A stretch of DNA of 64,000 nt from Caldilineaceae bacterium (GCA_026645575.1 JAPKMW010000006.1:124001-188000), one strand, 5' to 3'. Positions 8,161 to 16,990 are shown, counted from the stretch's first letter. Made by a program: numbers and translations. Notes: generated by a model not told the origin, from the sequence alone.

Positions 8161-8442
8161 GCGACCTCCGGCACTGGTTCAGGTTGAGATAACTGGGCTT
8201 ATATTCACCAGTTTATCGTAGAGCAAGATCCCAAACCAGTTCAAAAACTGCTCACTTTTTGCTCAATTGCGGCTATCTATCCTGGTACAACACCGCTCTA
8301 TCACGCAATTGGCGCCAATGTGCAATTCTGATTGGTGGAAGGCGTCGGTCATGACCGGAAAGCTTTACACACGGTTTCGACCCAGTTTCTTGCCGATGTC
8401 CTCAACACATCCAGTTAGCGGTCTGCAAGCGCGTCAGATGAA
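8161..8442. other. Intergenic stretch with no supported gene
   Basis: Between the divergent/tandem minus-strand membrane protein gene and the palindrome at 8443. Short broken frames exist on the plus strand, including a hydrolase-tail-like EGVGHDRKALHTV near 8338-8376, but they are interrupted and too short to call. No promoter stands out. Confidence 0.4.
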
Positions 8443-8494
8443 ATGAGCCAGAGCGAAGCGCGCAGACATGTCTGCGCGCTTCGCTCTGGCTCAT
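8443..8494. repeat. Perfect 52-bp palindrome
   Basis: Every base from 8443 to 8468 pairs with 8494 to 8469 with no loop; the centre is CAGACATGTCTG. It lies 19 bases downstream of the stop of the minus-strand DppF gene, where it could act as a stem at the transcript's 3' end, but no T-tract follows. A loopless 26-bp cruciform is unusual. Confidence 0.85.
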
Positions 8495-8512
8495 CTGTGG
8501 GTGGGATTCACC

Positions 8513-9520
8513 TCACGCCGGAAAAACCTGGGCAACATCCGGTGAACTCAGCGTCGGTTGATCCTGATACAAGAAACAATTCACCGTACGTTCGTGATCG
8601 GGCGTGTAGTAGGCCGGGCGTTCGTTCCAACATTTTTCCATCACCGCCGGGCAGCGCGGGGCGAATTTGCAGCCGGTGGACTTGCGGTTCTGCACCTCTT
8701 CGATCTCGACGCCGCCCCACCGTTTGTTCTTGTCGGGCAGGGGGATGGAAGAGACCAGCAGTTGCGTATAGGGATGTTTCGGGTTGCGGATCACCTGTTC
8801 CACCGACCCGGCCTCGACGACTGAACCAGCGTACATGATCAGAATATTCTCGCTGATCTGATAAGCTGTGGTCAGGTCATGGGTGATGTAAAGAATGGAG
8901 ATGCCAAAATCCTGTTTGAGCTTGCGCAGGCTGGACAAAATGGTGGCGCGCAACGACGCATCGACCATCGACACCGGCTCGTCGGCCATGACCACCTTGG
9001 GCTGACACAGGAGCGCCCGCGCCACCATTAAGCGCTGCTTCTGCCCACCGCTCAGTTGGTGGGGATAACGCCCCAACGTCTCTGCCGGGCGCAAGCCGAC
9101 CTTCTCCATGGCATTTTCGATCAGGTGACGCCCCTCTTCCTTCGTTTGTGCCAGGCCAAAGCGCTTGATTGGCATTTGCAACACATGATCGACCCGGTAG
9201 AAGGGATTGTAGGCGGCGTAAGGGTCTTGATAGATCGGCTGGACTTCGCGTGTCAACGCCCGTTTTTCCTCGGCGCTCATGCGCGCCAGGTCTTTGCCGC
9301 GATACAGAACCTGACCACTGTTGGGCGGAATCTGCCCCATCATCAAGAGCGCCAGGGTGCTTTTCCCACTGCCACTCTCGCCGGCAATAGCGGTGATCGT
9401 CGGGCGGTCATCGGCAAGCGAGAAGGTCACATGATCGACGGCGACGGTGACATCTTTTTTCCGAAACCCCTCGCTGCCAAAAATTTTAGAAACATTTTGA
9501 ACAGTAAGCAACTGTGCCAT
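8513..9520 (-). CDS. Peptide/oligosaccharide ABC importer ATP-binding protein (DppF/OppF type)
   Basis: A 335-residue cytoplasmic ATPase. Walker A GESGSGKST, signature LSGGQKQRLMVARAL and Walker B VVMADEPVSMVD are all intact. After the ATPase core comes the oligopeptide-transporter tail with conserved cysteines (STGCKFAPRCPAVMEKC), typical of OppD/OppF members. It is the last gene of the minus-strand importer operon, 75 bases after the DppC–DppD fusion, and supplies the second ATPase half. AAGGA lies 7 bases before the ATG. The substrate is unknown; the MADEPVSMVD variant also occurs in importers for beta-glucosides, so sugar oligomers are possible. Confidence 0.92.
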   Translation of the reverse strand: MAQLLTVQNVSKIFGSEGFRKKDVTVAVDHVTFSLADDRPTITAIAGESGSGKSTLALLMMGQIPPNSGQVLYRGKDLARMSAEEKRALTREVQPIYQDPYAAYNPFYRVDHVLQMPIKRFGLAQTKEEGRHLIENAMEKVGLRPAETLGRYPHQLSGGQKQRLMVARALLCQPKVVMADEPVSMVDASLRATILSSLRKLKQDFGISILYITHDLTTAYQISENILIMYAGSVVEAGSVEQVIRNPKHPYTQLLVSSIPLPDKNKRWGGVEIEEVQNRKSTGCKFAPRCPAVMEKCWNERPAYYTPDHERTVNCFLYQDQPTLSSPDVAQVFPA

Positions 9521-9538
9521 GACAATTCCTTGGGTATG

Positions 9539-9593
9539 CGTGTTGCGTGTTGCGTAGCCTGAGCTTGTCGAAGGCTACGCAACACGCAACACG
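9539..9593. repeat. Intercistronic 22-bp inverted repeat with GAGCTTGTCGA loop
   Basis: Arms 9539-9560 and 9572-9593 are exact complements (repeats of GTGTTGCGT plus GTAGCCT); the loop is GAGCTTGTCGA. CCT-GAGCTTGTCGA-AGG matches a REP-like motif I know to be widespread in unrelated bacterial genomes. It separates the DppC–DppD stop from the DppF start and may act as an mRNA processing or stability stem. Confidence 0.75.
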
Positions 9594-9595
9594 AT

Positions 9596-11515
9596 CTATT
9601 CTTCCAGCTTAATGACGGGCAGGCGATCATGGTCCGGGTAGAGGTGACAAGCCACCTGGCGCTGTCCCACTGGCGATTGAATCACCGGGATCTCCTGCTT
9701 GCAACGATCCATGGCAAAGGGACAGCGCGGGTGGAAGGCGCAGCCCTTGGGCAAGTGCAACAGTTCCGGCGGTAGGCCACGGATGCCAAAGAGTTCTTTC
9801 TTGCCTTCCAGATCGGGCAGGCTGTCGATCAACATGCGCGTGTAGGGGTGGAGTGGGTTTTCCAGCACATCGGCCACGCGGCCTCGTTCGACCAGTTTCC
9901 CGGCGTAGAGAACGCCAATGCTGTCGGCAAACTGGGTGATCAACCCCATGTCGTGGCCGATCAAGAGGACGGCGGCATGCAACTCTTGCTGCAAGCGGCT
10001 GAGGGTCAGCATCACCTGCTTTTGCACCACCACATCGAGTGCGCTGGTCGGTTCATCGGCGATGATCACCTTGGGACTCAAGGAGATCGCTACGGCCATT
10101 GCCACGCGCTGTTTCATGCCGCCGCTCAGTTGGTGCGGATAGCGGTTGGCAACTTCCGGGCGCAGACCGACTTTGCCCAGCACCTCGGTGACTTTTTCGT
10201 CAAGCTCTTTCTCGGCTAGCTTTAAGCCATGCACGCGGAAACCGTCTTTGATCTGCGGCCCGACCCGAATGACCGGATTGAGCGAGTTCATGGCGGCCTG
10301 GGGCATGAGGGCGATCTCCTTGAGCCGTAACTTGCGCAGCGCCTCATCGCTGATCGATAGGAGATCCTTGCCTTCCAGCAACACTTGCCCACCGGCAATG
10401 TAGGCTGGTGGTCGCGTCAACCGCATCAGCGCCGTAACCATCGTCGTCTTGCCGGAACCCGACTCGCCGATCAAGCCCATGCGTTCGCCCGGTTGCAACG
10501 TGAAGGAGACATCATCGACGGCTCTAACAACGCCGCGCGCCGTTTCATAGACCACTTGGAGGTTTTTAACCTGTAGCACGGCGGTCGCATCGGTGGCGGG
10601 GACGACGGGCGGCACGGCACTGGCTGTCACGCCAGCGGGCAAGCGCCGTTTGCGCCGCCCCAGGCTGACCGGGATGTTGGGGTTAATATAACGATCCAGC
10701 CCCGACGAAAGAAAGAAGAGGCCGATAAAGATGGCGGCAATGGTAATAATTGGCGGACTCCACCACCACCACATGCCGCGCAACACGGCGCTAAAGCGCT
10801 GCGACCAGAAGATCATCATGCCCAGCGTCGGGATCACGTTGTTGCCCAGTCCCAACACTTCAAGCGCCATGACCACGCCGATACCGGCTGTGACGGCACC
10901 AATAAAACTTGCCATCATCAAGGGCAGCAGGTTGGGCATCACCTCACGGAAGAGGACTTCCACTTCCGATTCACCATTGGCGCGAGCGACTGCCGTATAG
11001 GAGCGCTCGCGGATCGTCAACACCTGGGCGCGAATGCCGCGCGCCGTCCCCGACCAGGTCAACAGACCGACAATGACGGCGACCACCACAATGCTGGGCT
11101 TCTCCATGCGCGAGACCACCAGAATGGTAAAAGCTAGGGCTGGCACGGCGATCAACACATCGGAAAAGACGCGGATGATGGCATCGGTCCAGCCGCTAAA
11201 GAAACCAGCCAACAACCCCAGGATCAGACCAATCATCACGCTGACCACGCCTGCAATCAGCCCGACACGCAAGGTCGGGGGAATCGCCAGAATCAGGGTG
11301 GTGAAGACATCGCGCCCCTGGGAATCGCTGCCAAAATAACTTTCGGCGGAAGGGGGCAAGTTGGGCTTGACGCCGCCAACGCGCGCCAACTCTTCATCGA
11401 CCAACAGCGGCCCCAGAATCCCCACCAGGACAATGGCGGTGAGGATGACAATGCCAATGATCAAGTTCGGGGTGATTTTGCTGTTTCTAAACCAGCCGGT
11501 GGTGCCAACTGCCAT
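9596..11515 (-). CDS. Fused DppC-type permease and DppD-type ATPase
   Basis: One 639-residue chain joins two subunits that are normally separate. Residues 1-280 are a DppC/OppC permease: the FGSDSQGRDVFT motif at 61-72, five to six membrane spans, and the ATPase-contacting loop near 178-195 (RANGESEVEVLFREVMPN). A basic then Pro/Ala/Val-rich linker spans about 285-312. Residues 313-639 are an OppD-type ATPase: Walker A GESGSGKT at 350-357, signature LSGGMKQR at 463-470, Walker B VIIADEP at 483-489, and a C-terminal cysteine motif (CAFHPRCPFAMDRC). I saw no stop or frame break at the junction. The start at 11515 has GGAG 9 bases upstream. It works with DppB and DppF on either side. Confidence 0.9.
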   Translation of the reverse strand: MAVGTTGWFRNSKITPNLIIGIVILTAIVLVGILGPLLVDEELARVGGVKPNLPPSAESYFGSDSQGRDVFTTLILAIPPTLRVGLIAGVVSVMIGLILGLLAGFFSGWTDAIIRVFSDVLIAVPALAFTILVVSRMEKPSIVVVAVIVGLLTWSGTARGIRAQVLTIRERSYTAVARANGESEVEVLFREVMPNLLPLMMASFIGAVTAGIGVVMALEVLGLGNNVIPTLGMMIFWSQRFSAVLRGMWWWWSPPIITIAAIFIGLFFLSSGLDRYINPNIPVSLGRRKRRLPAGVTASAVPPVVPATDATAVLQVKNLQVVYETARGVVRAVDDVSFTLQPGERMGLIGESGSGKTTMVTALMRLTRPPAYIAGGQVLLEGKDLLSISDEALRKLRLKEIALMPQAAMNSLNPVIRVGPQIKDGFRVHGLKLAEKELDEKVTEVLGKVGLRPEVANRYPHQLSGGMKQRVAMAVAISLSPKVIIADEPTSALDVVVQKQVMLTLSRLQQELHAAVLLIGHDMGLITQFADSIGVLYAGKLVERGRVADVLENPLHPYTRMLIDSLPDLEGKKELFGIRGLPPELLHLPKGCAFHPRCPFAMDRCKQEIPVIQSPVGQRQVACHLYPDHDRLPVIKLEE

Positions 11516-11550
11516 TCTCTGCTCCAAACGTTAGCCATTTTCCCAAAATA

Positions 11551-11621
11551 CCTGGTATTAGGTATTAGGTATCATTGTTCAATATCTAATATCCAATATC
11601 CAATATCTAATACCCAATATC
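11551..11621. repeat. AATATCCAATACCC repeat family, copy 1
   Basis: Iterated 7-9-base units (GGTATTA repeated on the left, then CAATATCTAATATC-like units) forming a loose inverted repeat between dppB and the dppC–dppD fusion. Related blocks lie at 33186-33266, 34998-35074, 40598-40659 and 42325-42391. No coding potential. Confidence 0.7.
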
Positions 11622-11627
11622 AGCCAT

Positions 11628-12626
11628 TTATTTATTATAACGAATCCGCGGGTCGATGAGCGGGTAAATAATATCGACGATCAACAACGCCGACGCGGCG
11701 CACAAGACCATAATCGCCACCGTGCCGTTGATCACAAAATAATCTTTGGAATTAATGGCGCCGTAGATCAGGCTACCAATACCGGGATAGTTGAAAATTG
11801 ACTCGATCAACACCCCGCTGCCCAAGATCAGGCCAAAGGAGATCGCCAACCCCGTCACCTGGGGCAGAAGTGCATTGCGCACACCATAGCGCAGAAAAAT
11901 TTCGCGGTCGGGCAGCCCTTTGGCCTGGGCAAAGGTAATGTAATCCTCGCCTAGAATCGTGACCATCGTCGCGCGCATACTCAACGCCCAGGAACCGACA
12001 CCAAACAGCACCAACGCGGTCGCTGGTAAGATGGCATGTTCCAGAAGATTGAGGGCTGTTTTCAAATCCCAGCGCAAGATCAGGGTCGGCTCAAAAGCGC
12101 CGCCGGTGGGCAGGACGCGCCACTGCACGCCAAAGACCCAGATCAACGCCAGCCCGAAGAGATAAAAAGGGATGGCGGAGATGATCATCAAAATGGGGAC
12201 AAGGCCCTGAATCCAGCCAGGTGAATTGGGCCAGGCCAACAGCGCACCCAGGGTCGAGCCAACCAGAAAGGCGAGTAGAATGGCGACCGACATAAAGCCG
12301 AGCGTCCACGGAATGGCAGCGCGAATCTTGGACATGACGGTGGCCGGATAATCATTGAGCGAATAGCCAAAATCCAGGCGGGTCATGTCAACCCAATAGT
12401 TGAGGTATTGGCGCCACAGGGGCTGGTCCAGCCCAAACTTGGCATTATATTCCGCCGCCCAGGCTTGAATATCCACATTGGCGCGCCCCGCCGCCGCCGT
12501 CTTCGCGGTTAAGGCTTCCTGGATCGGGTCGCCGGGAATGATGCGCGGCAACAGGAAGGTCAACGAGTTGGCAACAAAAATAATCAACAGGAACTGGAGT
12601 AAGCGCCGACCGATATAAGTGAGCAT
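11628..12626 (-). CDS. Peptide-type ABC importer permease (DppB/OppB type)
   Basis: A 332-residue inner-membrane protein with the family start (MLTYIGRRLLQFLLIIFVANSL), six predicted membrane spans, and the coupling-loop region near GEDYITFAQAKGLPDREIFLRYGVRNALLP that contacts the ATPases. It ends in IIYPLIDPRIRYNK, the usual DppB tail. It follows the binding-protein gene and precedes the fused permease–ATPase in the same operon. The ribosome-binding site is weak (GAAAG at a long distance). Confidence 0.92.
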   Translation of the reverse strand: MLTYIGRRLLQFLLIIFVANSLTFLLPRIIPGDPIQEALTAKTAAAGRANVDIQAWAAEYNAKFGLDQPLWRQYLNYWVDMTRLDFGYSLNDYPATVMSKIRAAIPWTLGFMSVAILLAFLVGSTLGALLAWPNSPGWIQGLVPILMIISAIPFYLFGLALIWVFGVQWRVLPTGGAFEPTLILRWDLKTALNLLEHAILPATALVLFGVGSWALSMRATMVTILGEDYITFAQAKGLPDREIFLRYGVRNALLPQVTGLAISFGLILGSGVLIESIFNYPGIGSLIYGAINSKDYFVINGTVAIMVLCAASALLIVDIIYPLIDPRIRYNK

Positions 12627-12656
12627 CGCATACTTCTTTCAGGTTGGGTACAAGGG

Positions 12657-12731
12657 TAGGGGCGCGGATTCAGGTTGCGCGGATCACAGAACCTTTCTGC
12701 AAAATCCGCGTAACCTAAATCCGCGCCTCTA
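12657..12731. repeat. GGGGCGCGGATTCAGG inverted repeat, copy 1
   Basis: About 75 bases bounded by TAGGGGCGCGGATT and AATCCGCGCCTCTA, with inner GCGCGGAT and ATCCGCGT blocks. Imperfect hairpin in the gap between the binding-protein and dppB genes. Similar elements are at 37917-37993 and 43127-43212. Confidence 0.7.
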
Positions 12732-12735
12732 GATC

Positions 12736-14562
12736 TTACTGCACCGGTTGCAGTCGCAATGTCATCAGGAAAATATCACGCCAGCAGGGGTACGGCGCAA
12801 TGTACGGATCGTCGGCGTTCGGGTAGCCGGTCCAATAGGTGTAGTTGGCCGGGATCACATGTAGCTCTTCGGCCAGCAGAATGGTCGGCAGATCTTCGAG
12901 ATAGATCTTCGTCGCCGCGATCACCTGCTCCATGTAAGCCGGATCATCCACGCTGGGGATCATCGCTTCCATGGCATCGAGGGCGGGATCAATATCAGGA
13001 TTGTTGTAGCGCCAGGCAGAGAAGGTCGCCGCAGTTTCCCCAGTGGGGACGTAAAGTTTGCTGTGGAATTCTTTCAAGGTGTCATAGGGATCGAAGGTGC
13101 TGCCACAGAAGACAAAGACCATGGCGTCAAAGGTGCCGGCAGCCAACTCGGTGCCAAAGGCGTTGGTGCGGTCCGGGTTTTCCGTCACTTCGAAGCCAGC
13201 CTGTGTGTACTGTTCGGTCAAGACCGGCCCGATGGGGGCCAACCAGTTGGGGGTGCGAATGGTAAACTTGGCAGTTGCACCATCTTTCTCCCAAATGCCG
13301 CTGCCATTCTTGGCATAGCCAGCGGCGGTCATATACTCTTCCACTTTGGTCGCGCTGGGCGTGCCACGATCATACTCGTCAATGGCGGCCTGCAGATCGC
13401 CCGTCACCCAGTTAGAGATATAGCTGGAGAAGGGCACGACCACCGGATGGGTGGAATTCAGGTAGGCCAGTTCGACCAATTGCTGGCGGTCGGTGGCATA
13501 GTTGAGGGCCAGACGCACATTCTTGTCGGCAAAGAGCGGGTTGTCATTGTTAAGGCCGAGTTGGTAGAGACAGCCATCGGGCGCGCCGCGCACATCGCCT
13601 TCCTTGAACCACGGAACCAGCTTATCGTTCTGCTGAACAGCGGCCTGATAGGTGCCGATCAACAGCGGTGCGCCGTAGTCAACCTGGTTGGTGATATACT
13701 TTTGCGCCATCGCTTCATCGCCGCCGGCAGGAATGACAATGATGCGTTCCGGCGCGGGCATTGCATGGAAACCGGACTTGGCGGCCCACCAATCCTCGCG
13801 GCGATCAAAGATGACTTGAGTGCCGGAGGAACTGACCAATTTGTATGGCCCTGTGAAGACCGGCCACCCTTTGGCAAGGTCAAAGTTGGTAAAGGTCTTG
13901 ACATCGCCCACATCTTTCCAGATGTGTTCGGGTACGATAGCGAAGTGGTATTCCCAACCGATCACCAGCGGGTACATAAAGCGGGAGAAGCCCTTCTTCA
14001 GGTCGATGGTCACAGTCAGTTCATCCACGCAGGTAACTTCGCTAACCCATTCATCTAAGTAAGATGATTGCTGCATGTCCGGGGCATTCGCGCGGATCAG
14101 ATCAATCGTAAACTTGACATCGTCACAGCTAAACGCCTCGCCGTCTGACCACTCCACCCCTTGGCGCAATTTGATCGTCCACTGGGTATAATCTTCATTC
14201 GACGAATAGCTCTCGGCCAACCAGGGGGTCTCTTCACCGGTGTTCATATTGCGGTAGAAGAGACCTTCGGACATACCGGCGTTGCCGCCATTATTGCGTA
14301 GGGCGCCGCCGGCGTTCATCAGCGGGTTCCAGTTGTCAAAGCCCGCCATGGTGCCGCCCGTGTCCGACCACTGGGTAACGACATAGGTCTTCTCACGGGG
14401 AACATCCTTGATATCCGCCGATGCGGCGGCTTCACCACCGGCAGCCGCAGCTTGATCGCCACCGGCAGCCGGTTCAGCGGCCGGCGCGGCCGATTGACAG
14501 GCCGCCAGCAGCATACCCAGAATGACCAACAAGGTCAGGGTATAACGAACCTTTACTTTCAT
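12736..14562 (-). CDS. ABC importer substrate-binding lipoprotein (family 5, peptide/oligosaccharide type)
   Basis: A 608-residue SBP_bac_5 protein. The N-terminus (MKVKVRYTLTLLVILGMLLAAC) is a signal peptide with a lipobox, Cys22 being the lipid anchor. An Ala/Gly-rich tether follows, then the body with the family signature region WTIKLRQGVEWSDGEAFSCDDVKFTID. It captures the ligand outside the membrane for DppB, the DppC–DppD fusion and DppF encoded downstream. GGAGGA sits 5 bases before the ATG. A strong promoter with palindromic operators lies about 100 bases upstream, so expression is likely regulated by the substrate. The ligand cannot be named. Confidence 0.92.
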   Translation of the reverse strand: MKVKVRYTLTLLVILGMLLAACQSAAPAAEPAAGGDQAAAAGGEAAASADIKDVPREKTYVVTQWSDTGGTMAGFDNWNPLMNAGGALRNNGGNAGMSEGLFYRNMNTGEETPWLAESYSSNEDYTQWTIKLRQGVEWSDGEAFSCDDVKFTIDLIRANAPDMQQSSYLDEWVSEVTCVDELTVTIDLKKGFSRFMYPLVIGWEYHFAIVPEHIWKDVGDVKTFTNFDLAKGWPVFTGPYKLVSSSGTQVIFDRREDWWAAKSGFHAMPAPERIIVIPAGGDEAMAQKYITNQVDYGAPLLIGTYQAAVQQNDKLVPWFKEGDVRGAPDGCLYQLGLNNDNPLFADKNVRLALNYATDRQQLVELAYLNSTHPVVVPFSSYISNWVTGDLQAAIDEYDRGTPSATKVEEYMTAAGYAKNGSGIWEKDGATAKFTIRTPNWLAPIGPVLTEQYTQAGFEVTENPDRTNAFGTELAAGTFDAMVFVFCGSTFDPYDTLKEFHSKLYVPTGETAATFSAWRYNNPDIDPALDAMEAMIPSVDDPAYMEQVIAATKIYLEDLPTILLAEELHVIPANYTYWTGYPNADDPYIAPYPCWRDIFLMTLRLQPVQ

Positions 14563-14638
14563 GATTCCTCCACACTTTTGTATTCGGTTTCAATTAGAAT
14601 TGAAGACGAGCGTTGGGGTAAGTTCTCAGTAGATGATA

Positions 14639-14658
14639 TTGGTATACCAAGTACTTGG
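14639..14658 (-). promoter_or_regulatory. Overlapping palindromic operators at the importer operon start
   Basis: TTGGTATACCAA (14639-14650) and CCAAGTACTTGG (14647-14658) are perfect 12-bp palindromes that share four bases. They cover the expected transcription start of the minus-strand promoter at 14663-14691. The first has the TGGTnnnACCA pattern of GntR-type sites. No regulator gene is adjacent. Confidence 0.5.
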
Positions 14659-14662
14659 CTCT

Positions 14663-14691
14663 ATTCTACCGGAAGAAAAAAGGCTTGTCAA
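14663..14691 (-). promoter_or_regulatory. Strong promoter of the dpp-like operon
   Basis: On the minus strand TTGACA and TAGAAT are exactly 17 bases apart, one mismatch in twelve from consensus, about 100 bases upstream of the binding-protein start. Confidence 0.7.
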
Positions 14692-14818
14692 TTGACCAAA
14701 AACGTAAGTGGGATTCCTAAAATGACGCTTGTACAGAGCTTTCTGAAATCATACCGTTATCGCCATACCGGTTTGTCATGCATTGGTCTTACTAAAGGTG
14801 TTGCTTCACAAAACGAAG

Positions 14819-14892
14819 GCGGCTTACCTGTCATTCGGAAAGAATCTCTTCACCGTAGGCTAGAGATTCTTTCCGAATGACAGGTAAGCCGC
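14819..14892. repeat. Perfect 31-bp inverted repeat downstream of msrA
   Basis: Arms 14819-14849 and 14862-14892 are exact complements around a 12-base loop. It begins 48 bases after the msrA stop on the minus strand. The sequence after the stem (CTTCGTTTTG) is only mildly T-rich, so it may be a terminator or another palindromic repeat. The rest of the 377-base gap 14563-14939 holds only the importer promoter and operators. Confidence 0.75.
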
Positions 14893-14939
14893 TAGGGTTC
14901 TGGAAACCTTATCAGAGCTTCTTTGCCAGAATGCTAACG

Positions 14940-15458
14940 TCAGATCGGTTGCGCCACCTTCTCCCGCACCGGCAAGACCCAGTTTTTCCGCGGGTAGTGA
15001 CAGGTGTACCCATGCGGATAGCGCAGCAGATAATCCTGATGCTCCGGCTCGGCTTCCCAGAAATCGCCCACGGGCTTGACCTCGGTGACGACCTTGCCCG
15101 GCCAGATCCCGGAGGCGTTGACATCGGCAATGGTGTCGAGCGCCACTTGATGTTGAGTTTCATCGACATAATAGATGCCGGAGCGGTAGGACATGCCCCG
15201 ATCATTGCCCTGGCGGTTGAGGGTGGTCGGGTCGTGGATCTGGAAGAAGAACTCCAGCAACTTGCGATAGCTCAACTTTTCGTTGTCAAACCAGATTTCA
15301 ATGCCTTCGGCGTGGGTGCCGTGGTTGCGATAGGTAGCGTTTTTGATATCGCCGCCGGTGTAGCCCACGCGCGTACTCAAGACGCCGGGTAGCTTGCGGA
15401 TCAGATCCTGCATCCCCCAAAAACAGCCGCCGGCCAAAACAGCGCGTTCCTTTGCCAT
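14940..15458 (-). CDS. msrA: Peptide methionine-S-sulfoxide reductase MsrA
   Basis: A 172-residue enzyme that reduces the S-epimer of methionine sulfoxide in proteins. The catalytic motif GGCFWG is at residues 10-15, followed by [19 protein letters not shown] and the [14 protein letters not shown] [11 protein letters not shown]. No signal peptide, so cytoplasmic. GAGGAG precedes the start and overlaps the end of msrB; the two genes are 2 bases apart and surely translated together. Confidence 0.96.
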   Translation of the reverse strand: MAKERAVLAGGCFWGMQDLIRKLPGVLSTRVGYTGGDIKNATYRNHGTHAEGIEIWFDNEKLSYRKLLEFFFQIHDPTTLNRQGNDRGMSYRSGIYYVDETQHQVALDTIADVNASGIWPGKVVTEVKPVGDFWEAEPEHQDYLLRYPHGYTCHYPRKNWVLPVREKVAQPI

Positions 15459-15460
15459 AA

Positions 15461-15922
15461 TTAGATCTCCTCTACTTGATCCAAATAGTCGCCGTAACCT
15501 TCCGCTACCATTTTATCACGGGGGACAAAGCGCAACGAAGCGGAGTTGATGCAATAGCGCAACCCACCCCGGTCGCGCGGCCCGTCGGGGAAGACATGGC
15601 CCAGATGACTATCGCCATGCGCCGAGCGCACTTCGGTGCGGATCATGCCGTGCGAGGCGTCGCGCAATTCCTTGACATTGGCCGGCTGAATCGGTTTGGT
15701 AAAGCTCGGCCAGCCACAGCCGCTTTCATACTTGTCAGAAGAAGCAAAGAGCGGCTCGCCGGAAACAATATCCACATAGATGCCAGGCTCTTTGTTATAC
15801 AAATATTCACCGGTGCCGGGGCGCTCGGTGCCGTTCCGTTGGGTGACTTGAAACTGCTGTGGGGTGAGGCGGTCAATGGCCTCTTGGGTTCGTTTGTAGG
15901 CTGTTTTCTGTTGATCTGACAT
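15461..15922 (-). CDS. msrB: Peptide methionine-R-sulfoxide reductase MsrB
   Basis: A 153-residue enzyme for the R-epimer. Recognisable are [25 protein letters not shown] and the catalytic Cys in [11 protein letters not shown]. The two CxxC pairs that bind zinc in many MsrB proteins are absent (SGEPLF and VPRDKM at those places), so this is the zinc-free type. AGGAGGT stands before the ATG. First gene of the msrB–msrA operon, giving repair of both epimers. Confidence 0.95.
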   Translation of the reverse strand: MSDQQKTAYKRTQEAIDRLTPQQFQVTQRNGTERPGTGEYLYNKEPGIYVDIVSGEPLFASSDKYESGCGWPSFTKPIQPANVKELRDASHGMIRTEVRSAHGDSHLGHVFPDGPRDRGGLRYCINSASLRFVPRDKMVAEGYGDYLDQVEEI

Positions 15923-16022
15923 CGCTACCTCCTAGATCGCTATCTTACCCTATTTTTGTTTGTTTGACGTTTCTTTTTTGTTTGTCTTCTATTTGTTTTT
16001 CAGGCGCAATTTCGTTGGCTAG

Positions 16023-16958
16023 TTACGTTTGTGTTTGGTAAAGCCCGGAAAACCCGACCAACGCCGGAAAGCAGCCCTGTAAATGAACAAGCAACGAGCG
16101 GGTAATGGGGCTGAAGAAGTGGCGTCTGTCCCAAACGAGCTTCAAGGTGCGCACTAGGGGTTTGCCCTCGATTGGGATACCGCGCAAAAGGCCAAATTCC
16201 TGTTCCGCCTGAATGGCATAGGCCGGCAGGATGGTCAAGCCGTTGCCGAGGCTCACCACCCGTTTGATCGATTCAATATTATCAAACTCAGCGCCAACAT
16301 GAAAGTGGATGGCGTGCTGTTGCAAGAATTGGTCGAGCCAAATGCGGGTCTGGCTGTTGCGTTGGCGCATAATCATTGTTTGCCCGTCAAGCTCCGGCAT
16401 TGCCACCGTGCTTCGGCGCCAGAAGGGATGTTTTTGGCCGACCACTACCAGTTGCTCAATCTCTGCCAGTGGGTAGCTGCCCAAATGACGATCTGTCTCC
16501 GGCGCCAATTCACCTTCAATCAACCCAATATCGAGCCGCCCAGCATGGAGATCCTTGACAATCTGCGGCGTTGTACTCGTTTCCATCGGCACAGTTAGCT
16601 TGGGATAGCGCACGCGAAAACTTTGCATCCAATCGGTCAACACATAGACGCTCAACCCTGGTGTGGCCCCCACTTTGACCTGTCCACTGCTCAATTGCTC
16701 CACATTGGTTACAGCATTTTCAGCGGCAGCGGAGAGGACAAACATTTGCTGCGCGTATTGGTAAAGCGTCTGCCCGGCCGGTGTCAACGTCACGCCCCGT
16801 CGTCCCCGTTGGAAAAGCTGCGCACCCAGGCTTGCTTCCAGATCTTGCATGTGTTGGCTGACGCCCGATTGGGTCATCAACAGTCGTTCCGCCGCCCCGC
16901 TAAAGCTCCCCGTCTCGCAGACCAGGGCAAACACCTCAAGCTTATACAAATTTAACAT
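16023..16958 (-). CDS. LysR family transcriptional regulator
   Basis: A 311-residue protein with an N-terminal winged helix-turn-helix at residues 1-60 (YKLEVFALVCETGSFSGAAERLLMTQSGVSQHMQDLEASLGAQLF) and a two-lobe effector domain of the periplasmic-binding type after about residue 90. It diverges from the rhodanese–TauE–DUF1641–SQR genes across a 144-base gap that holds a perfect inverted repeat. Control of the sulfide genes, perhaps in response to a sulfur compound, is inferred from this layout. Confidence 0.9.
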   Translation of the reverse strand: MLNLYKLEVFALVCETGSFSGAAERLLMTQSGVSQHMQDLEASLGAQLFQRGRRGVTLTPAGQTLYQYAQQMFVLSAAAENAVTNVEQLSSGQVKVGATPGLSVYVLTDWMQSFRVRYPKLTVPMETSTTPQIVKDLHAGRLDIGLIEGELAPETDRHLGSYPLAEIEQLVVVGQKHPFWRRSTVAMPELDGQTMIMRQRNSQTRIWLDQFLQQHAIHFHVGAEFDNIESIKRVVSLGNGLTILPAYAIQAEQEFGLLRGIPIEGKPLVRTLKLVWDRRHFFSPITRSLLVHLQGCFPALVGFSGLYQTQT

Positions 16959-16990
16959 GAAGCGCTACCTATGCTGTTATCAACTCCCAA

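Noticed and set aside
8338..8400. Alpha/beta-hydrolase tail-like peptide (EGVGHDRKALHTV)
   Set aside because: Too short, interrupted by stops on both sides; not enough to call a pseudogene.
13063..14058. 331-codon plus-strand frame opposite the first binding protein
   Set aside because: Lacks family features and ribosome-binding site; the minus-strand gene is certain.
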